Source of the DNA: JAZLEZ01 sp045615505
GTDB taxonomy: Bacteria > Spirochaetota > Spirochaetia > Sphaerochaetales > Sphaerochaetaceae
Assembly (NCBI GenBank): GCA_045615505.1
Contig: JAZLEZ010000038.1
Location: 1 to 42,906, forward strand
Direction of reading: 5' to 3'
Length of the DNA stretch: 42,906 nt
The notes under the pieces are model-generated. The model was not told the origin of the DNA. It saw nothing but the letters and a program-made list of their open reading frames with translations, and ran no database searches. Shown here piece by piece: positions 33,301 to 40,240 of this stretch. Both the position numbers and the translations under genes were made by a program. Position 1 is the stretch's first letter; every line of letters begins with the position of its first letter.

Positions 33301-34160
33301 CTAATGTTTACAGTCTTCTCATTGTTCTGCAAAGTGTGATTTTTGCATGTATTGATGTTTTTGGAAAGATTGCTTTCGGTTATGTGAGCGTTGAAGCTTT
33401 TCTTTCTTTGAGATTTCTTATTGCCGCACTCGTTCTTTTTCTTCTATACGGCAAGACAACAATCAAAGAACTTAAAACCGTTAATTTCAGACATTATCTG
33501 ATTCCGGCTTTGTGTTTGTCGGTTTCGATAATCTTTAGCAATAAGGCCATCAAAATTACCGAAGCTACATCCTATTCGTTTATCAGAAATCTAACATCCC
33601 TTATTGTTCCCATGCTTATGTGTGTTTTTTTTCACAGAAAGTACACATTGTTCGATTTGGGTCTTCAATTATCACTTGTTTCAGGGTTATACCTTCTTTG
33701 TGCAAAGGGAGGACTATCCGGTTTCGGTCCGGGTGAAATTCTTGCATTGGCAGCTGCTGTTCTGATTGCAGTAACATTGGTATGGGGTGCAGATTCCGTA
33801 AACTATGTAAGTTCAACGACACTTACTACAGTACAAATGACCTTGGGGTTTGTTCTTATCAGTATTTACGGTCTTCTGAACGGTTCTCTGATTCATTCTT
33901 CCTATGTTAACTTTTTAATACCGAAAGTGATTCTTATTCTGTTATTTAATTCCTTAATCGGTACAGTAGTCGGATATCTGATCCAAAACATTGCGCTCAA
34001 GCATATTTCATCCAAAGTCGTTGGTATTGTTCAGTCCGTTTATCCTGTTGCAACATTTGCTCTTGCACATATACTACTTGGAGAAAATTTGAATACAGCA
34101 GGTCTGATAGGTGCAATAACGATAATAATCTGTGTAATAGCTCAAAGTACAAGAAACTGA
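33282..34160 (+). CDS. EamA-family (DMT superfamily) transporter
   Basis: Inner-membrane protein of about 292 residues with ten hydrophobic helices in two EamA repeats, as in drug/metabolite exporters. The first repeat contains FGKIAFGYVSVEAFLSLRFL, and the second ends in QSVYPVATFALAHILLGENL, both typical. Substrate is unknown. The start is uncertain: the frame is open from TTG 33264, but GTG 33282 is preferred because a -10-like TATGCT ends seven positions before it; no ATG or Shine-Dalgarno is available. The first residues are encoded inside the inverted repeat 33270-33300. Upstream lie a structured leader RNA and a short ORF. The stop codon abuts the converging LOG gene with no gap. Confidence 0.85.
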   Translation: MTDGKHTNVYSLLIVLQSVIFACIDVFGKIAFGYVSVEAFLSLRFLIAALVLFLLYGKTTIKELKTVNFRHYLIPALCLSVSIIFSNKAIKITEATSYSFIRNLTSLIVPMLMCVFFHRKYTLFDLGLQLSLVSGLYLLCAKGGLSGFGPGEILALAAAVLIAVTLVWGADSVNYVSSTTLTTVQMTLGFVLISIYGLLNGSLIHSSYVNFLIPKVILILLFNSLIGTVVGYLIQNIALKHISSKVVGIVQSVYPVATFALAHILLGENLNTAGLIGAITIIICVIAQSTRN

Positions 34161-34742
34161 TTATTCAATTTTCGGCGGTATATCCATCTTAACTTTTTTA
34201 AGTTTTTCTACAAGTTTTTCAGGATTACTGTCAAAACAGAGAGTATTGAAAACAGCCTTTTTCGTAAAACCGTTTTCAACAGAATGTTCAAGAAATTTTT
34301 TCAGACTGTTATAAAAACCGTCAACATTAAGGAATCCGCAGGGTTTGTTATGAAGCCTCAATTGCAGCCATGCCATAGCCTCCATGATTTCTTCAAATGT
34401 TCCTATTCCTCCGGGCAATGCAATATAGGCATCAGCTCTTTCAAACATAATGCTCTTTCTTTCATGCATATTCTCTGTCACAATCAGCTCACTTTCGTAT
34501 TTTCCGGATTGAACGGATGGTACTTCATTCAGAAATTGAGGTATTACTCCCACAACATAACCGTTGTTTTCATAACAGCCTTTTGCAACCTGTCCCATGA
34601 TACCGCGCGATCCTGCCCCATAGACAAGAGTAATTTCTTTCGCTGCCAGATATTTGCCGAGTCGATATGCTTCAGCTGCAAATTCGGGTTTGCTTCCGTT
34701 AGACGAGCCGCAGAATACGGCTATGCTTTGAATCTTATTCAT
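34161..34742 (-). CDS. LOG-family (TIGR00730) nucleotide phosphoribohydrolase
   Basis: Rossmann-fold protein of 193 residues related to lonely-guy enzymes, which release bases from nucleoside 5'-monophosphates. The N-terminal SIAVFCGSSNG, LVYGAGSRGIMG and the signature ALPGGIGTFEEIMEAMAWLQL are intact. In bacteria the physiological substrate may be AMP or another NMP. It is the last gene of the prsW-nudF-maf-LOG operon, and its ATG overlaps the maf stop by 4 bp. Confidence 0.92.
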   Translation of the reverse strand: MNKIQSIAVFCGSSNGSKPEFAAEAYRLGKYLAAKEITLVYGAGSRGIMGQVAKGCYENNGYVVGVIPQFLNEVPSVQSGKYESELIVTENMHERKSIMFERADAYIALPGGIGTFEEIMEAMAWLQLRLHNKPCGFLNVDGFYNSLKKFLEHSVENGFTKKAVFNTLCFDSNPEKLVEKLKKVKMDIPPKIE

Positions 34743-35329
34743 ACTTTATTCTCCAATTCATCCAGCAATTTTTCAATAACCTTAAGGGGTAATCCTATTA
34801 CAGTGTTAATATCCCCTTCTACTTTTTCAATAAAATCGACGGCTTCCCCGAATATATGATAACTTCCTGCAGCCCCCTTCCATTCGTTACTTGCAATATA
34901 CTCTTCAATCTTTTCATTGCTGATATTTGAAAACTTTACTTCAGCACAATCAAATCCGTGATAAATTTTTCCTTTGTAGTATAAGCAGAAGCCCGAATAA
35001 ACATAATGGACTTTTCCCGAAAGTGATGAAATCTGTCTGAAAGCCTCATCTGGATTGTGTGCTTTTCCTATCATTTCATCTTCAAAATACAGCATTGTAT
35101 CACAAGCTAGGGCTGTTCGGTTTTCTCTGAAATCCGCACTCTTCAGAAAAGCTTCCAGTTTCTGCATAGACAGACTTTCAACAACTTTACCGGGTTCTGT
35201 TTCATCAGTATGTTCATCACAGTACTGGGGACATGCATGAACTGTCAGACTCTCTTGCCGGAGCTTGTTCAATCTTGCAGGAGATTGGGATGCCAAATAT
35301 ATTTCGCTTATATAATCTTTCAGTGACAT
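34739..35329 (-). CDS. maf: Maf-family nucleoside triphosphate pyrophosphatase
   Basis: House-cleaning nucleotide pyrophosphatase of 196 residues. Maf motifs are IYLASQSPARLNKLRQ, ALACDTMLYFEDEMIGKAHNPDEAF (split over residues ~93-117) and WKGAAGSYHIFGEAVDFIEKVEGD. The catalytic Asp lies in ACDTM. It overlaps nudF by 10 bp upstream and the LOG gene by 4 bp downstream, so translation of the operon is tightly coupled. Confidence 0.93.
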   Translation of the reverse strand: MSLKDYISEIYLASQSPARLNKLRQESLTVHACPQYCDEHTDETEPGKVVESLSMQKLEAFLKSADFRENRTALACDTMLYFEDEMIGKAHNPDEAFRQISSLSGKVHYVYSGFCLYYKGKIYHGFDCAEVKFSNISNEKIEEYIASNEWKGAAGSYHIFGEAVDFIEKVEGDINTVIGLPLKVIEKLLDELENKV

Positions 35330-35862
35330 GTCAGTATTTTTTCAGCTTTCAGTATTGCGGCAATTGTTTTACCGTCTCCGATTTTTCCATCCATTATGTC
35401 TTTTACCAGAGCTTTCAAGGATACTTGCTCAACATTCAGAAATTCATCTTCATCGAGTTCTCTTTCTCCTTTTGCAAGGGCCTTTGCCATATACAGATGA
35501 ATACATTCTGTTGTGTAGGCAACAGATGGATAGAAGCATCCTATTGGAATCCATTCCGAAGCACTGTAGCCGGTTTCTTCTCTTAATTCACGTTTTGCAG
35601 CCGTCAATGGATCCTCATCAGGACTGTCCAGCTTTCCTGCAGGTATCTCGGTAACTATCTTATTCAACGGATATCTGAATTGCTTTTCCACGATTATATT
35701 TCCTTCATCCGTTACAGGTACTATGGCTACGGCCCCATTGTGCTTCACATATTCCCTGAAACCCGGTTTCCCGTTTGGAAGTTTTACTTCGTCCTTGAAT
35801 ACTTTAAGTAAAGCTCCTTCAAATACTTTTTCCGATGATACTTTCTTTTCCGTCAAATCCAT
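35320..35862 (-). CDS. nudF: NUDIX hydrolase, ADP-ribose pyrophosphatase type
   Basis: Hydrolase of 180 residues that cleaves ADP-ribose and related nucleoside diphosphate compounds. The NUDIX box reads AGKLDSPDEDPLTAAKRELREETGY, longer by one residue than the common ADPRase form before its first Glu; the REL-REETGY core is intact. The motif NGAVAIVPVTDEGNIIVEKQFR and the later FYPSVAYTTE are also typical. GAAGAGGTG precedes ATG 35862 within the end of prsW. Two consecutive nucleotide-sanitising genes (nudF, maf) suggest a housekeeping clean-up operon. Confidence 0.9.
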   Translation of the reverse strand: MDLTEKKVSSEKVFEGALLKVFKDEVKLPNGKPGFREYVKHNGAVAIVPVTDEGNIIVEKQFRYPLNKIVTEIPAGKLDSPDEDPLTAAKRELREETGYSASEWIPIGCFYPSVAYTTECIHLYMAKALAKGERELDEDEFLNVEQVSLKALVKDIMDGKIGDGKTIAAILKAEKILTCH

Positions 35863-36630
35863 TCAAAACACCTCTTCCCATTCAACATCTTTTATTCTAT
35901 TCATGTTGAAGTACTTATCATTTCCCGACATTTTATTGATCAGAACGAAGGATACTGAAAAAAGCAGACCGATAAAACCTACAAACATCAACCCGGAACC
36001 TTTTTGTCCGAGTGTCGCAATATAATCGTAAGCTCCGTGTATAAATGCCGGAATAATAACAGATAATACTCTGAACATTTTCGATAGTCTTTTCTTTCCG
36101 ATAATAGCATATCCTCTGGATAATCCGTAAAATACGCCCATAAATACCCCGAAGCAGGCATGTCCCGGTATTGCGGTCACAGCTCTTACTATGGCAGTTG
36201 TCAATCCGAAATTCAACACATAGCTGATGTTTTCCCACAGTGCAAATCCAAGTGATACAAATACTGCATAGACGACACCGTCATATTGACAGTTGAATTC
36301 ACGGTTGTTCCATGTTTTTCTTTTCATCATTATGTATTTTGAGCTTTCTTCTGCAAAAGCAACTATTCCGAAATAAAGAATTATATTGTAAATCATCAAG
36401 TTCTCTTCGCATAATGCACCCAGTATCACAGAACCGATTTTTTCGGCTACAAGTGCAATTAAGGTCGATAGAACTCCTGCTACAACCAAAGAGCTCAACA
36501 ATTGAGGACTTTCCTTTTCCAACCGGTCTGATTTATATACCTTTGCCATAAGAATTGTTGCAGGAACAATGGCCGCAATAATCAGAATTCTGCTGAATAC
36601 AATAACTGGAGCTAAAAGAAAATAAAACAT
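35863..36630 (-). CDS. PrsW-family intramembrane metalloprotease
   Basis: Membrane protein of 255 residues with about eight hydrophobic segments. The PrsW motifs are in order: EE in AFAEESSKYIMMK, His in AIPGHACFGVFMG and His in IPAFIHGAYDY. Bacillus PrsW cleaves an anti-sigma factor at site 1, but no anti-sigma factor is near here and the family is broad. First gene of a four-gene operon; its stop abuts the nudF start. A GAGGCG precedes ATG 36630. Confidence 0.88.
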   Translation of the reverse strand: MFYFLLAPVIVFSRILIIAAIVPATILMAKVYKSDRLEKESPQLLSSLVVAGVLSTLIALVAEKIGSVILGALCEENLMIYNIILYFGIVAFAEESSKYIMMKRKTWNNREFNCQYDGVVYAVFVSLGFALWENISYVLNFGLTTAIVRAVTAIPGHACFGVFMGVFYGLSRGYAIIGKKRLSKMFRVLSVIIPAFIHGAYDYIATLGQKGSGLMFVGFIGLLFSVSFVLINKMSGNDKYFNMNRIKDVEWEEVF

Positions 36631-36660
36631 ACCACGCCTCTACTGCATAATACTTATACA

Positions 36661-36689
36661 TTGAACAAAAGTCACTATTATGTTAATTT
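36661..36689 (+). promoter_or_regulatory. Promoter of tRNA-Leu
   Basis: TTGAAC (36661-36666), 17-bp spacer and TAATTT (36684-36689), 10 bp before the tRNA. The layout is nearly the same as the EF-G2 promoter. Confidence 0.6.
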
Positions 36690-36699
36690 TGCATTACTT

Positions 36700-36779
36700 G
36701 CGGCTGTGGTGGAATTGGCAGACACGCTAGACTTAGGATCTGGTTCTTACGAGTGGGAGTTCAAGTCTCCCCAGCCGCA
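36700..36779 (+). tRNA. tRNA-Leu (anticodon TAG)
   Basis: Acceptor GCGGCTG/CAGCCGC, anticodon stem CTAGA/TCTGG around loop CTTAGGA, a class II variable arm and discriminator A at 36779. Anticodon TAG. CCA is not encoded. It marks the left edge of the accessory island. Confidence 0.95.
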
Positions 36780-36785
36780 TCTTAA

Positions 36786-36820
36786 GTGGACACCTAATTA
36801 CAGGTGTCCACAATCTTTAT
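36786..36820 (+). terminator. Hairpin behind tRNA-Leu
   Basis: Perfect 10-bp stem GTGGACACCT/AGGTGTCCAC (36786-36795 with 36802-36811) with loop AATTAC, followed by AATCTTTATT. The U-tract is weak, but position and stem strength fit termination of tRNA-Leu. Confidence 0.6.
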
Positions 36821-36959
36821 TAAGCAAGTTAATTCATTATATTACAACAAATTCGTAATCCGCACAAAAGAAACGGGTAATTCAATAGTATTCATAATAC
36901 AGCTTTCTTTTGTAAAAAACACTTTCTTTTCAGAAAACCTGCACCCCTGCAAAATGAGT

Positions 36960-37016
36960 ATTCTCAAAAAGTATATGAATTCTCAAAAGGTTCAAACATT
37001 CTCAAAATGTTTGTTT
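36960..37016. repeat. Three direct repeats ATTCTCAAAA with 19-bp period
   Basis: ATTCTCAAAA starts at 36960, 36979 and 36998, an exact 19-bp step. The stretch 36820-37096 contains no gene and is AT-rich. The repeats lie about 80 bp before the recombinase genes and look like iterons, operator sites or recombinase-binding sites. Confidence 0.6.
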
Positions 37017-37096
37017 TAAGTACTTAAAAAGGTGATTTTGAAAATCCTCTTGATTTATATTCAAAAGTATGACATCTGTAAGCAAGAGAATAAATT

Positions 37097-37414
37097 ATGA
37101 ACTTTGAATCAGCACAAAAACGAATGTCATTTGGTTATTACAGAAATCCAAACAATGGTATTTCGGTATACATTGAACAGGCCGCTGTTGTTAAGATGAT
37201 TTTTATATATTACGATCAGGGAATGGGTCTTGGAACAATCAAAGAGAAACTTGAAAAAGGACGAATTTCATCTCCTCATAACGGAGAAAAATGGAGTCGT
37301 CAAACAATATCAAATATTCTTTCAAATCCTCATTATTTGGGAGATGAAGTATATCCTCAAATAATTCCGCAGGAACTCTTTGACAGTGTTCAGAAAATGA
37401 AACAAAGTAAATGA
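37097..37414 (+). CDS. Small recombinase-domain protein without catalytic domain
   Basis: The 105-residue protein matches only the DNA-binding 'recombinase' domain of large serine recombinases: FGYYRNPNNG, the helix around EQAAVVKMIFIYYDQGMGLGTI, SRQTISNILSNPHYLGDEV and PQIIPQELFDSVQKM. It lacks the resolvase catalytic domain and its serine. Small genes of this type are seen ahead of larger serine recombinases in mobile elements, so it may be a genuine accessory gene and not a fragment. Its stop overlaps the next start by 4 bp (ATGA). Confidence 0.75.
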   Translation: MNFESAQKRMSFGYYRNPNNGISVYIEQAAVVKMIFIYYDQGMGLGTIKEKLEKGRISSPHNGEKWSRQTISNILSNPHYLGDEVYPQIIPQELFDSVQKMKQSK

Positions 37415-38277
37415 GCAACATTAACTACATTCCACCAATGCAAGATATCCGAAGAAGACTTGCAGTAAAGAATGTAGCTGCTTACTGCAGAGTAAGTACA
37501 AAAGCAGAAGTCCAAAGTAGCAGTCTTGAACTTCAGATTTCCTACTACACCGATTTAATCAAACAGAAACCGAATTGGCATTTTGCCGGAATATATGCCG
37601 ATAATGCATCGGGCAGAAATACAAAAAGAAAAGCTTTCCAGCAAATGCTACAGGATTGTCTGGACGGCAAAATTGATTTAATTCTTACAAAATCAATGAG
37701 TCGTCTTGGAAGAAACACTGTTGATATACTCAACATCTGCAGACAATTCAAAGAGCGGAACATTGATATCTATTTTGAAAATGAAAACATATATCTCAGC
37801 CAGCAACTTGGAGAATTATGTCTTACTGTGTATGCTGCCATTTTCCAGAATGGAAGCATAGAAAAGAGTGAAAACATTAAATGGGGCATCCGTATTAGGT
37901 TTGCAGATGGAACTTCCGGTTTTATCAACAAACCATGTTATGGCTATAGAAAAGGAAAGAATGGGAACCTCATAATCAATAAAGCAGAAGCAGAAGTGGT
38001 CAGAAACATATACCGCTGGCGAACCCAAGGATTATCCTTGAGAAAAATTGCCTATAAACTCTATAAAAACAAAATCAAGGCACCAAAAGGCGGCACTGAA
38101 TGGCACATTGAAACAATCCGGAAAATTCTTACAAATGAGAAATACAAGGGAGAAGTAACTCTCCAGAAAACTTTTGTTTCTGATTTCTTTTCTGGAAAAC
38201 AGAAAGCCAACAATGGAGAACTAACAAGGTATTTAGTTAAGGGAGTCTGTGAACCGATTATTGAAGAATTATTATAA
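37411..38277 (+). CDS. Serine recombinase (resolvase/invertase family), C-terminally short
   Basis: Site-specific recombinase of 288 residues. The catalytic domain opens VAAYCRVSTKAEVQSSSLELQ with the nucleophilic Ser in RVST, and has SMSRLGRNTVD with catalytic Arg residues. The recombinase domain follows from about residue 165 (GYRKGKNGNL, YKGEVTLQKTFVSDF). Large serine recombinases usually exceed 450 residues and go on to a zinc ribbon and coiled coil; this protein stops at GVCEPIIEELL, exactly where that part should begin. It is probably truncated, perhaps by arrival of the restriction-modification genes 56 bp downstream. Confidence 0.82.
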   Translation: MSNINYIPPMQDIRRRLAVKNVAAYCRVSTKAEVQSSSLELQISYYTDLIKQKPNWHFAGIYADNASGRNTKRKAFQQMLQDCLDGKIDLILTKSMSRLGRNTVDILNICRQFKERNIDIYFENENIYLSQQLGELCLTVYAAIFQNGSIEKSENIKWGIRIRFADGTSGFINKPCYGYRKGKNGNLIINKAEAEVVRNIYRWRTQGLSLRKIAYKLYKNKIKAPKGGTEWHIETIRKILTNEKYKGEVTLQKTFVSDFFSGKQKANNGELTRYLVKGVCEPIIEELL

Positions 38278-38333
38278 AACTAAGTTCTTGTAAAAAAAGA
38301 AACTCTTCTTCCCTTGACAATATTCACTAAAGA

Positions 38334-39089
38334 TTATTTTTCGCAAAATAGAGGATAGCCTTCATCGTTGTGAGACTTTGTATTTAATTGTTGCATTTCT
38401 TCTTCTGATAATATTTTAATTTTACAGTTTGGAATCTCTAATCCCCAGTTATCCCAACCTTCATAATTATTTCTTGCAAAAAGTTCTATTTTGTTTTGTG
38501 TAGGGAACATCTTTGTGATTTCTGCAATAACTTGTTCCGGTTTTTCACTATGTTTGCCTCGATGAATTGAAAGAAGTTGCTTAACATTTCTAGCTCCACG
38601 AGGTGAAGGGAAACAGCCCTTCTTAAAAGCAAGAACAAATTCCGTTTGAGAAAGAGTATACCTTCCTGGGTTATGCACCTGTTTATCCCATACAAATGCA
38701 ACAGTTTTATACTCAAATCCCCAAGATTTACCAAGTTCTATGGAATTTGCCATTTGAGGACCAGTTGTCCACATAAACAGTAGGCAATTATCAGATGCAA
38801 TACTATCAACATTGAGAAGTTTCAAATCTTTTAGTTTCATCGTTGGATACTTAAAATTTGCAGCACTAATGAAAACATCTCGTTCAAATCCGATATTTTC
38901 TGTTTTAATAGATGACTTATCATACTGCATTTTTCCTCCATAATCCCATGGTGGATCTGCATATATTACATCGTATTTTTTACATGGAAGAACAGGAAAA
39001 ATCTCTTTCAAAGGATTAACTTTATTCTTTCTTTTGGCTTTTGGATTATAGATTGAATAAGCAGAAATATCGTTTGATTCTTTTTCCAT
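38334..39089 (-). CDS. MT-A70-type adenine-N6 DNA methyltransferase, MunI-like system
   Basis: Methylase of 251 residues (265 if ATG 39131 is used). The SAM/catalytic motif is DVIYADPPWDYGG with DPPW; conserved MT-A70 segments include CLLFMWTTGPQM, EYKTVAFVWDK, SQTEFVLAFKKG, HSEKPEQVIAEI and ELFARNNYEGWDNWG. With the MunI-like endonuclease across the divergent promoter it is expected to methylate an adenine in CAATTG and protect host DNA. ATG 39089 follows a G10 tract by four bases; ATG 39131 lies in the same frame before that tract. Which start is used decides whether tract-length changes alter expression level or reading frame. The gene is on minus, opposite to the C and R genes. Confidence 0.85.
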   Translation of the reverse strand: MEKESNDISAYSIYNPKAKRKNKVNPLKEIFPVLPCKKYDVIYADPPWDYGGKMQYDKSSIKTENIGFERDVFISAANFKYPTMKLKDLKLLNVDSIASDNCLLFMWTTGPQMANSIELGKSWGFEYKTVAFVWDKQVHNPGRYTLSQTEFVLAFKKGCFPSPRGARNVKQLLSIHRGKHSEKPEQVIAEITKMFPTQNKIELFARNNYEGWDNWGLEIPNCKIKILSEEEMQQLNTKSHNDEGYPLFCEK

Positions 39090-39093
39090 AATA

Positions 39094-39103
39094 CCCCCCC
39101 CCC
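39094..39103 (-). repeat. Homopolymeric G10 tract at the methyltransferase start
   Basis: Ten consecutive C on plus (G on minus) just before ATG 39089, the only such long G/C tract in this AT-rich region. It would be an SD-like leader for ATG 39089, or coding Gly-Gly-Gly if ATG 39131 is the start. Tracts of this length are prone to slippage. Confidence 0.7.
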
Positions 39104-39158
39104 TTCTATATATAGTTATAAAATAAGCCATTTTTTTTAAATCATCAATATATTTTGT

Positions 39159-39184
39159 GACTTATAATCCGTTGACTGCAAATC
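39159..39184 (+). promoter_or_regulatory. Tandem C-box operators of the controller protein
   Basis: GACTTATAATC (39159-39169), CGTT spacer and GACTGCAAATC (39174-39184). Both halves follow GACT-N3-AATC. The arrangement and sequence resemble C-boxes of other controller-protein systems: the distal site activates, and the proximal site overlapping the -35 represses when C protein is high. Confidence 0.75.
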
Positions 39185-39199
39185 ACCACATGTTAAAAT
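39172..39199 (+). promoter_or_regulatory. Promoter of the C-R genes (leaderless)
   Basis: TTGACT (39172-39177), 16-bp spacer and TAAAAT (39194-39199). Predicted start near 39206, three bases before ATG 39209. Leaderless C transcripts are known in related systems. Confidence 0.6.
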
Positions 39200-39208
39200 T
39201 ATTTTTAA

Positions 39209-39445
39209 ATGGGAACAACTATACAACAGAAATTTGGACTCATAACGAAAGAACTTCGTAATGAGTTAGGACTCAGCCAAGAAAAGTTTGCACTTAAAAT
39301 AATGATGGATCGTACTTATTTAGCCTCGGTCGAACGTGGACGGAGAAATATTTCAATAGAAAACATGGAAAAGATAATAAATGGTTTAGAGATTTCTTTT
39401 GAAGATTTTTTTCGAATACTAGAAGGAAGAAGTTATGGCAAGTAA
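39209..39445 (+). CDS. Restriction-modification controller (C) protein, XRE-type HTH
   Basis: The 78-residue helix-turn-helix protein has the usual C-protein size and pattern: LRNELGLSQEKFALKIMMDR as the HTH, then TYLASVERGRRNIS and a C-terminal dimerisation helix (ENMEKIINGLEISFEDFFRIL). It is expected to bind the C-boxes at 39159-39184, first activating and later limiting its own gene and the endonuclease, so that methylation comes before cutting. It overlaps the endonuclease gene by 11 bp. Confidence 0.92.
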   Translation: MGTTIQQKFGLITKELRNELGLSQEKFALKIMMDRTYLASVERGRRNISIENMEKIINGLEISFEDFFRILEGRSYGK

Positions 39446-40061
39446 TGATTTAAGAGGGCGTGATAATTGGCAAACAGAGTCAGGTCCTGGTGGCCTTTCA
39501 GGAATTGCAGAGAGGAATCTTTACAAAGTCTTTCAAGCAGCTTTTGCTGGTACAAACTATATAATAAATGATCATCCTTCAGATTTAAAACACCTCTATG
39601 AAGGTGTTATTCTTTCTGACGACACATTATCTCAAATATACAACCCAGATGAAAGAACAATGCAAGTCGCTGAATCACGCGGATGGGGTGTTTCTCCCGA
39701 TTTTTCAATTACTAATACTGTAACAGGGAAAACTCTTTTCGGAGAAATAAAACGACAAGATGGTTGGGTTGAAGGAAAAGATCCAAGTGCCGGTAGAGGC
39801 AACGCTCATGAAAGAATGTGCAAATTATTCACGCCAGGTCTTTTCAAGACATATAAGGAACTAAGTAAGATTGAGTCTGACGATATATTGCCTTTTTGGG
39901 TTGTTCTTGAAGGTGATATAACTAGAGATCCTAAGAGAAACAGGGAAATTGCATTTTGGTTTGACAAATATGATAAAAACTTCTTCATGTGGAGACCAAA
40001 TATGACTGCACAAGATCTTGTAAACCATTTTGATAATTATTTGAAAAAGTACCTTGACTAA
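39435..40061 (+). CDS. MunI-like type II restriction endonuclease (expected site CAATTG)
   Basis: The 208-residue protein closely resembles R.MunI (about 202 residues), which cuts C^AATTG. Shared segments recalled from MunI include WGVSPDF, LFGEIKRQDGWVEGKD, PSAGRGNAHER, KLFTPGL, LPFWVV and EGDITRDPKR. The PD-(D/E)XK site is Asp89, Glu104 and Lys106, with the same 15- and 2-residue spacing as MunI Asp83, Glu98, Lys100. AGAAGGAAG precedes ATG 39435, inside the end of the C gene, so translation is coupled. All active-site residues are present, so an active enzyme is likely. Recognition of CAATTG is inferred from similarity. Confidence 0.92.
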   Translation: MASNDLRGRDNWQTESGPGGLSGIAERNLYKVFQAAFAGTNYIINDHPSDLKHLYEGVILSDDTLSQIYNPDERTMQVAESRGWGVSPDFSITNTVTGKTLFGEIKRQDGWVEGKDPSAGRGNAHERMCKLFTPGLFKTYKELSKIESDDILPFWVVLEGDITRDPKRNREIAFWFDKYDKNFFMWRPNMTAQDLVNHFDNYLKKYLD

Positions 40062-40138
40062 TATTTTGAGAACGGTAGGTATTCACATCAAACTATTATT
40101 AGGTCACTAGATTAGGCTTGATTTTTTTGATAAATATT

Positions 40139-40151
40139 ATACAAATTGTAT
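40139..40151. promoter_or_regulatory. Palindrome upstream of the ATPase/TOPRIM-like pair
   Basis: ATACAAATTGTAT is a perfect 6+1+6 palindrome in the AT-rich 40062-40240 spacer, where the promoter of the downstream pair should be. It may be an operator. No protein is known to bind it. Confidence 0.35.
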
Positions 40152-40240
40152 GATATTGCATATTTTTATAGCTATTTTTATTAAAAAACAATTGCTTTTT
40201 TTATAAAATTCTAATATTTTCTGTATTGAGGAGTACTAAT

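Noticed and set aside
36960..37016. CRISPR array
   Set aside because: Repeats are only 10 bp with 9-bp spacers and there are three of them; no cas gene is near.
39131..39138. T8 tract as a second phase-variable site
   Set aside because: It lies upstream of both possible methylase starts, and short A/T runs are common in this AT-rich region.
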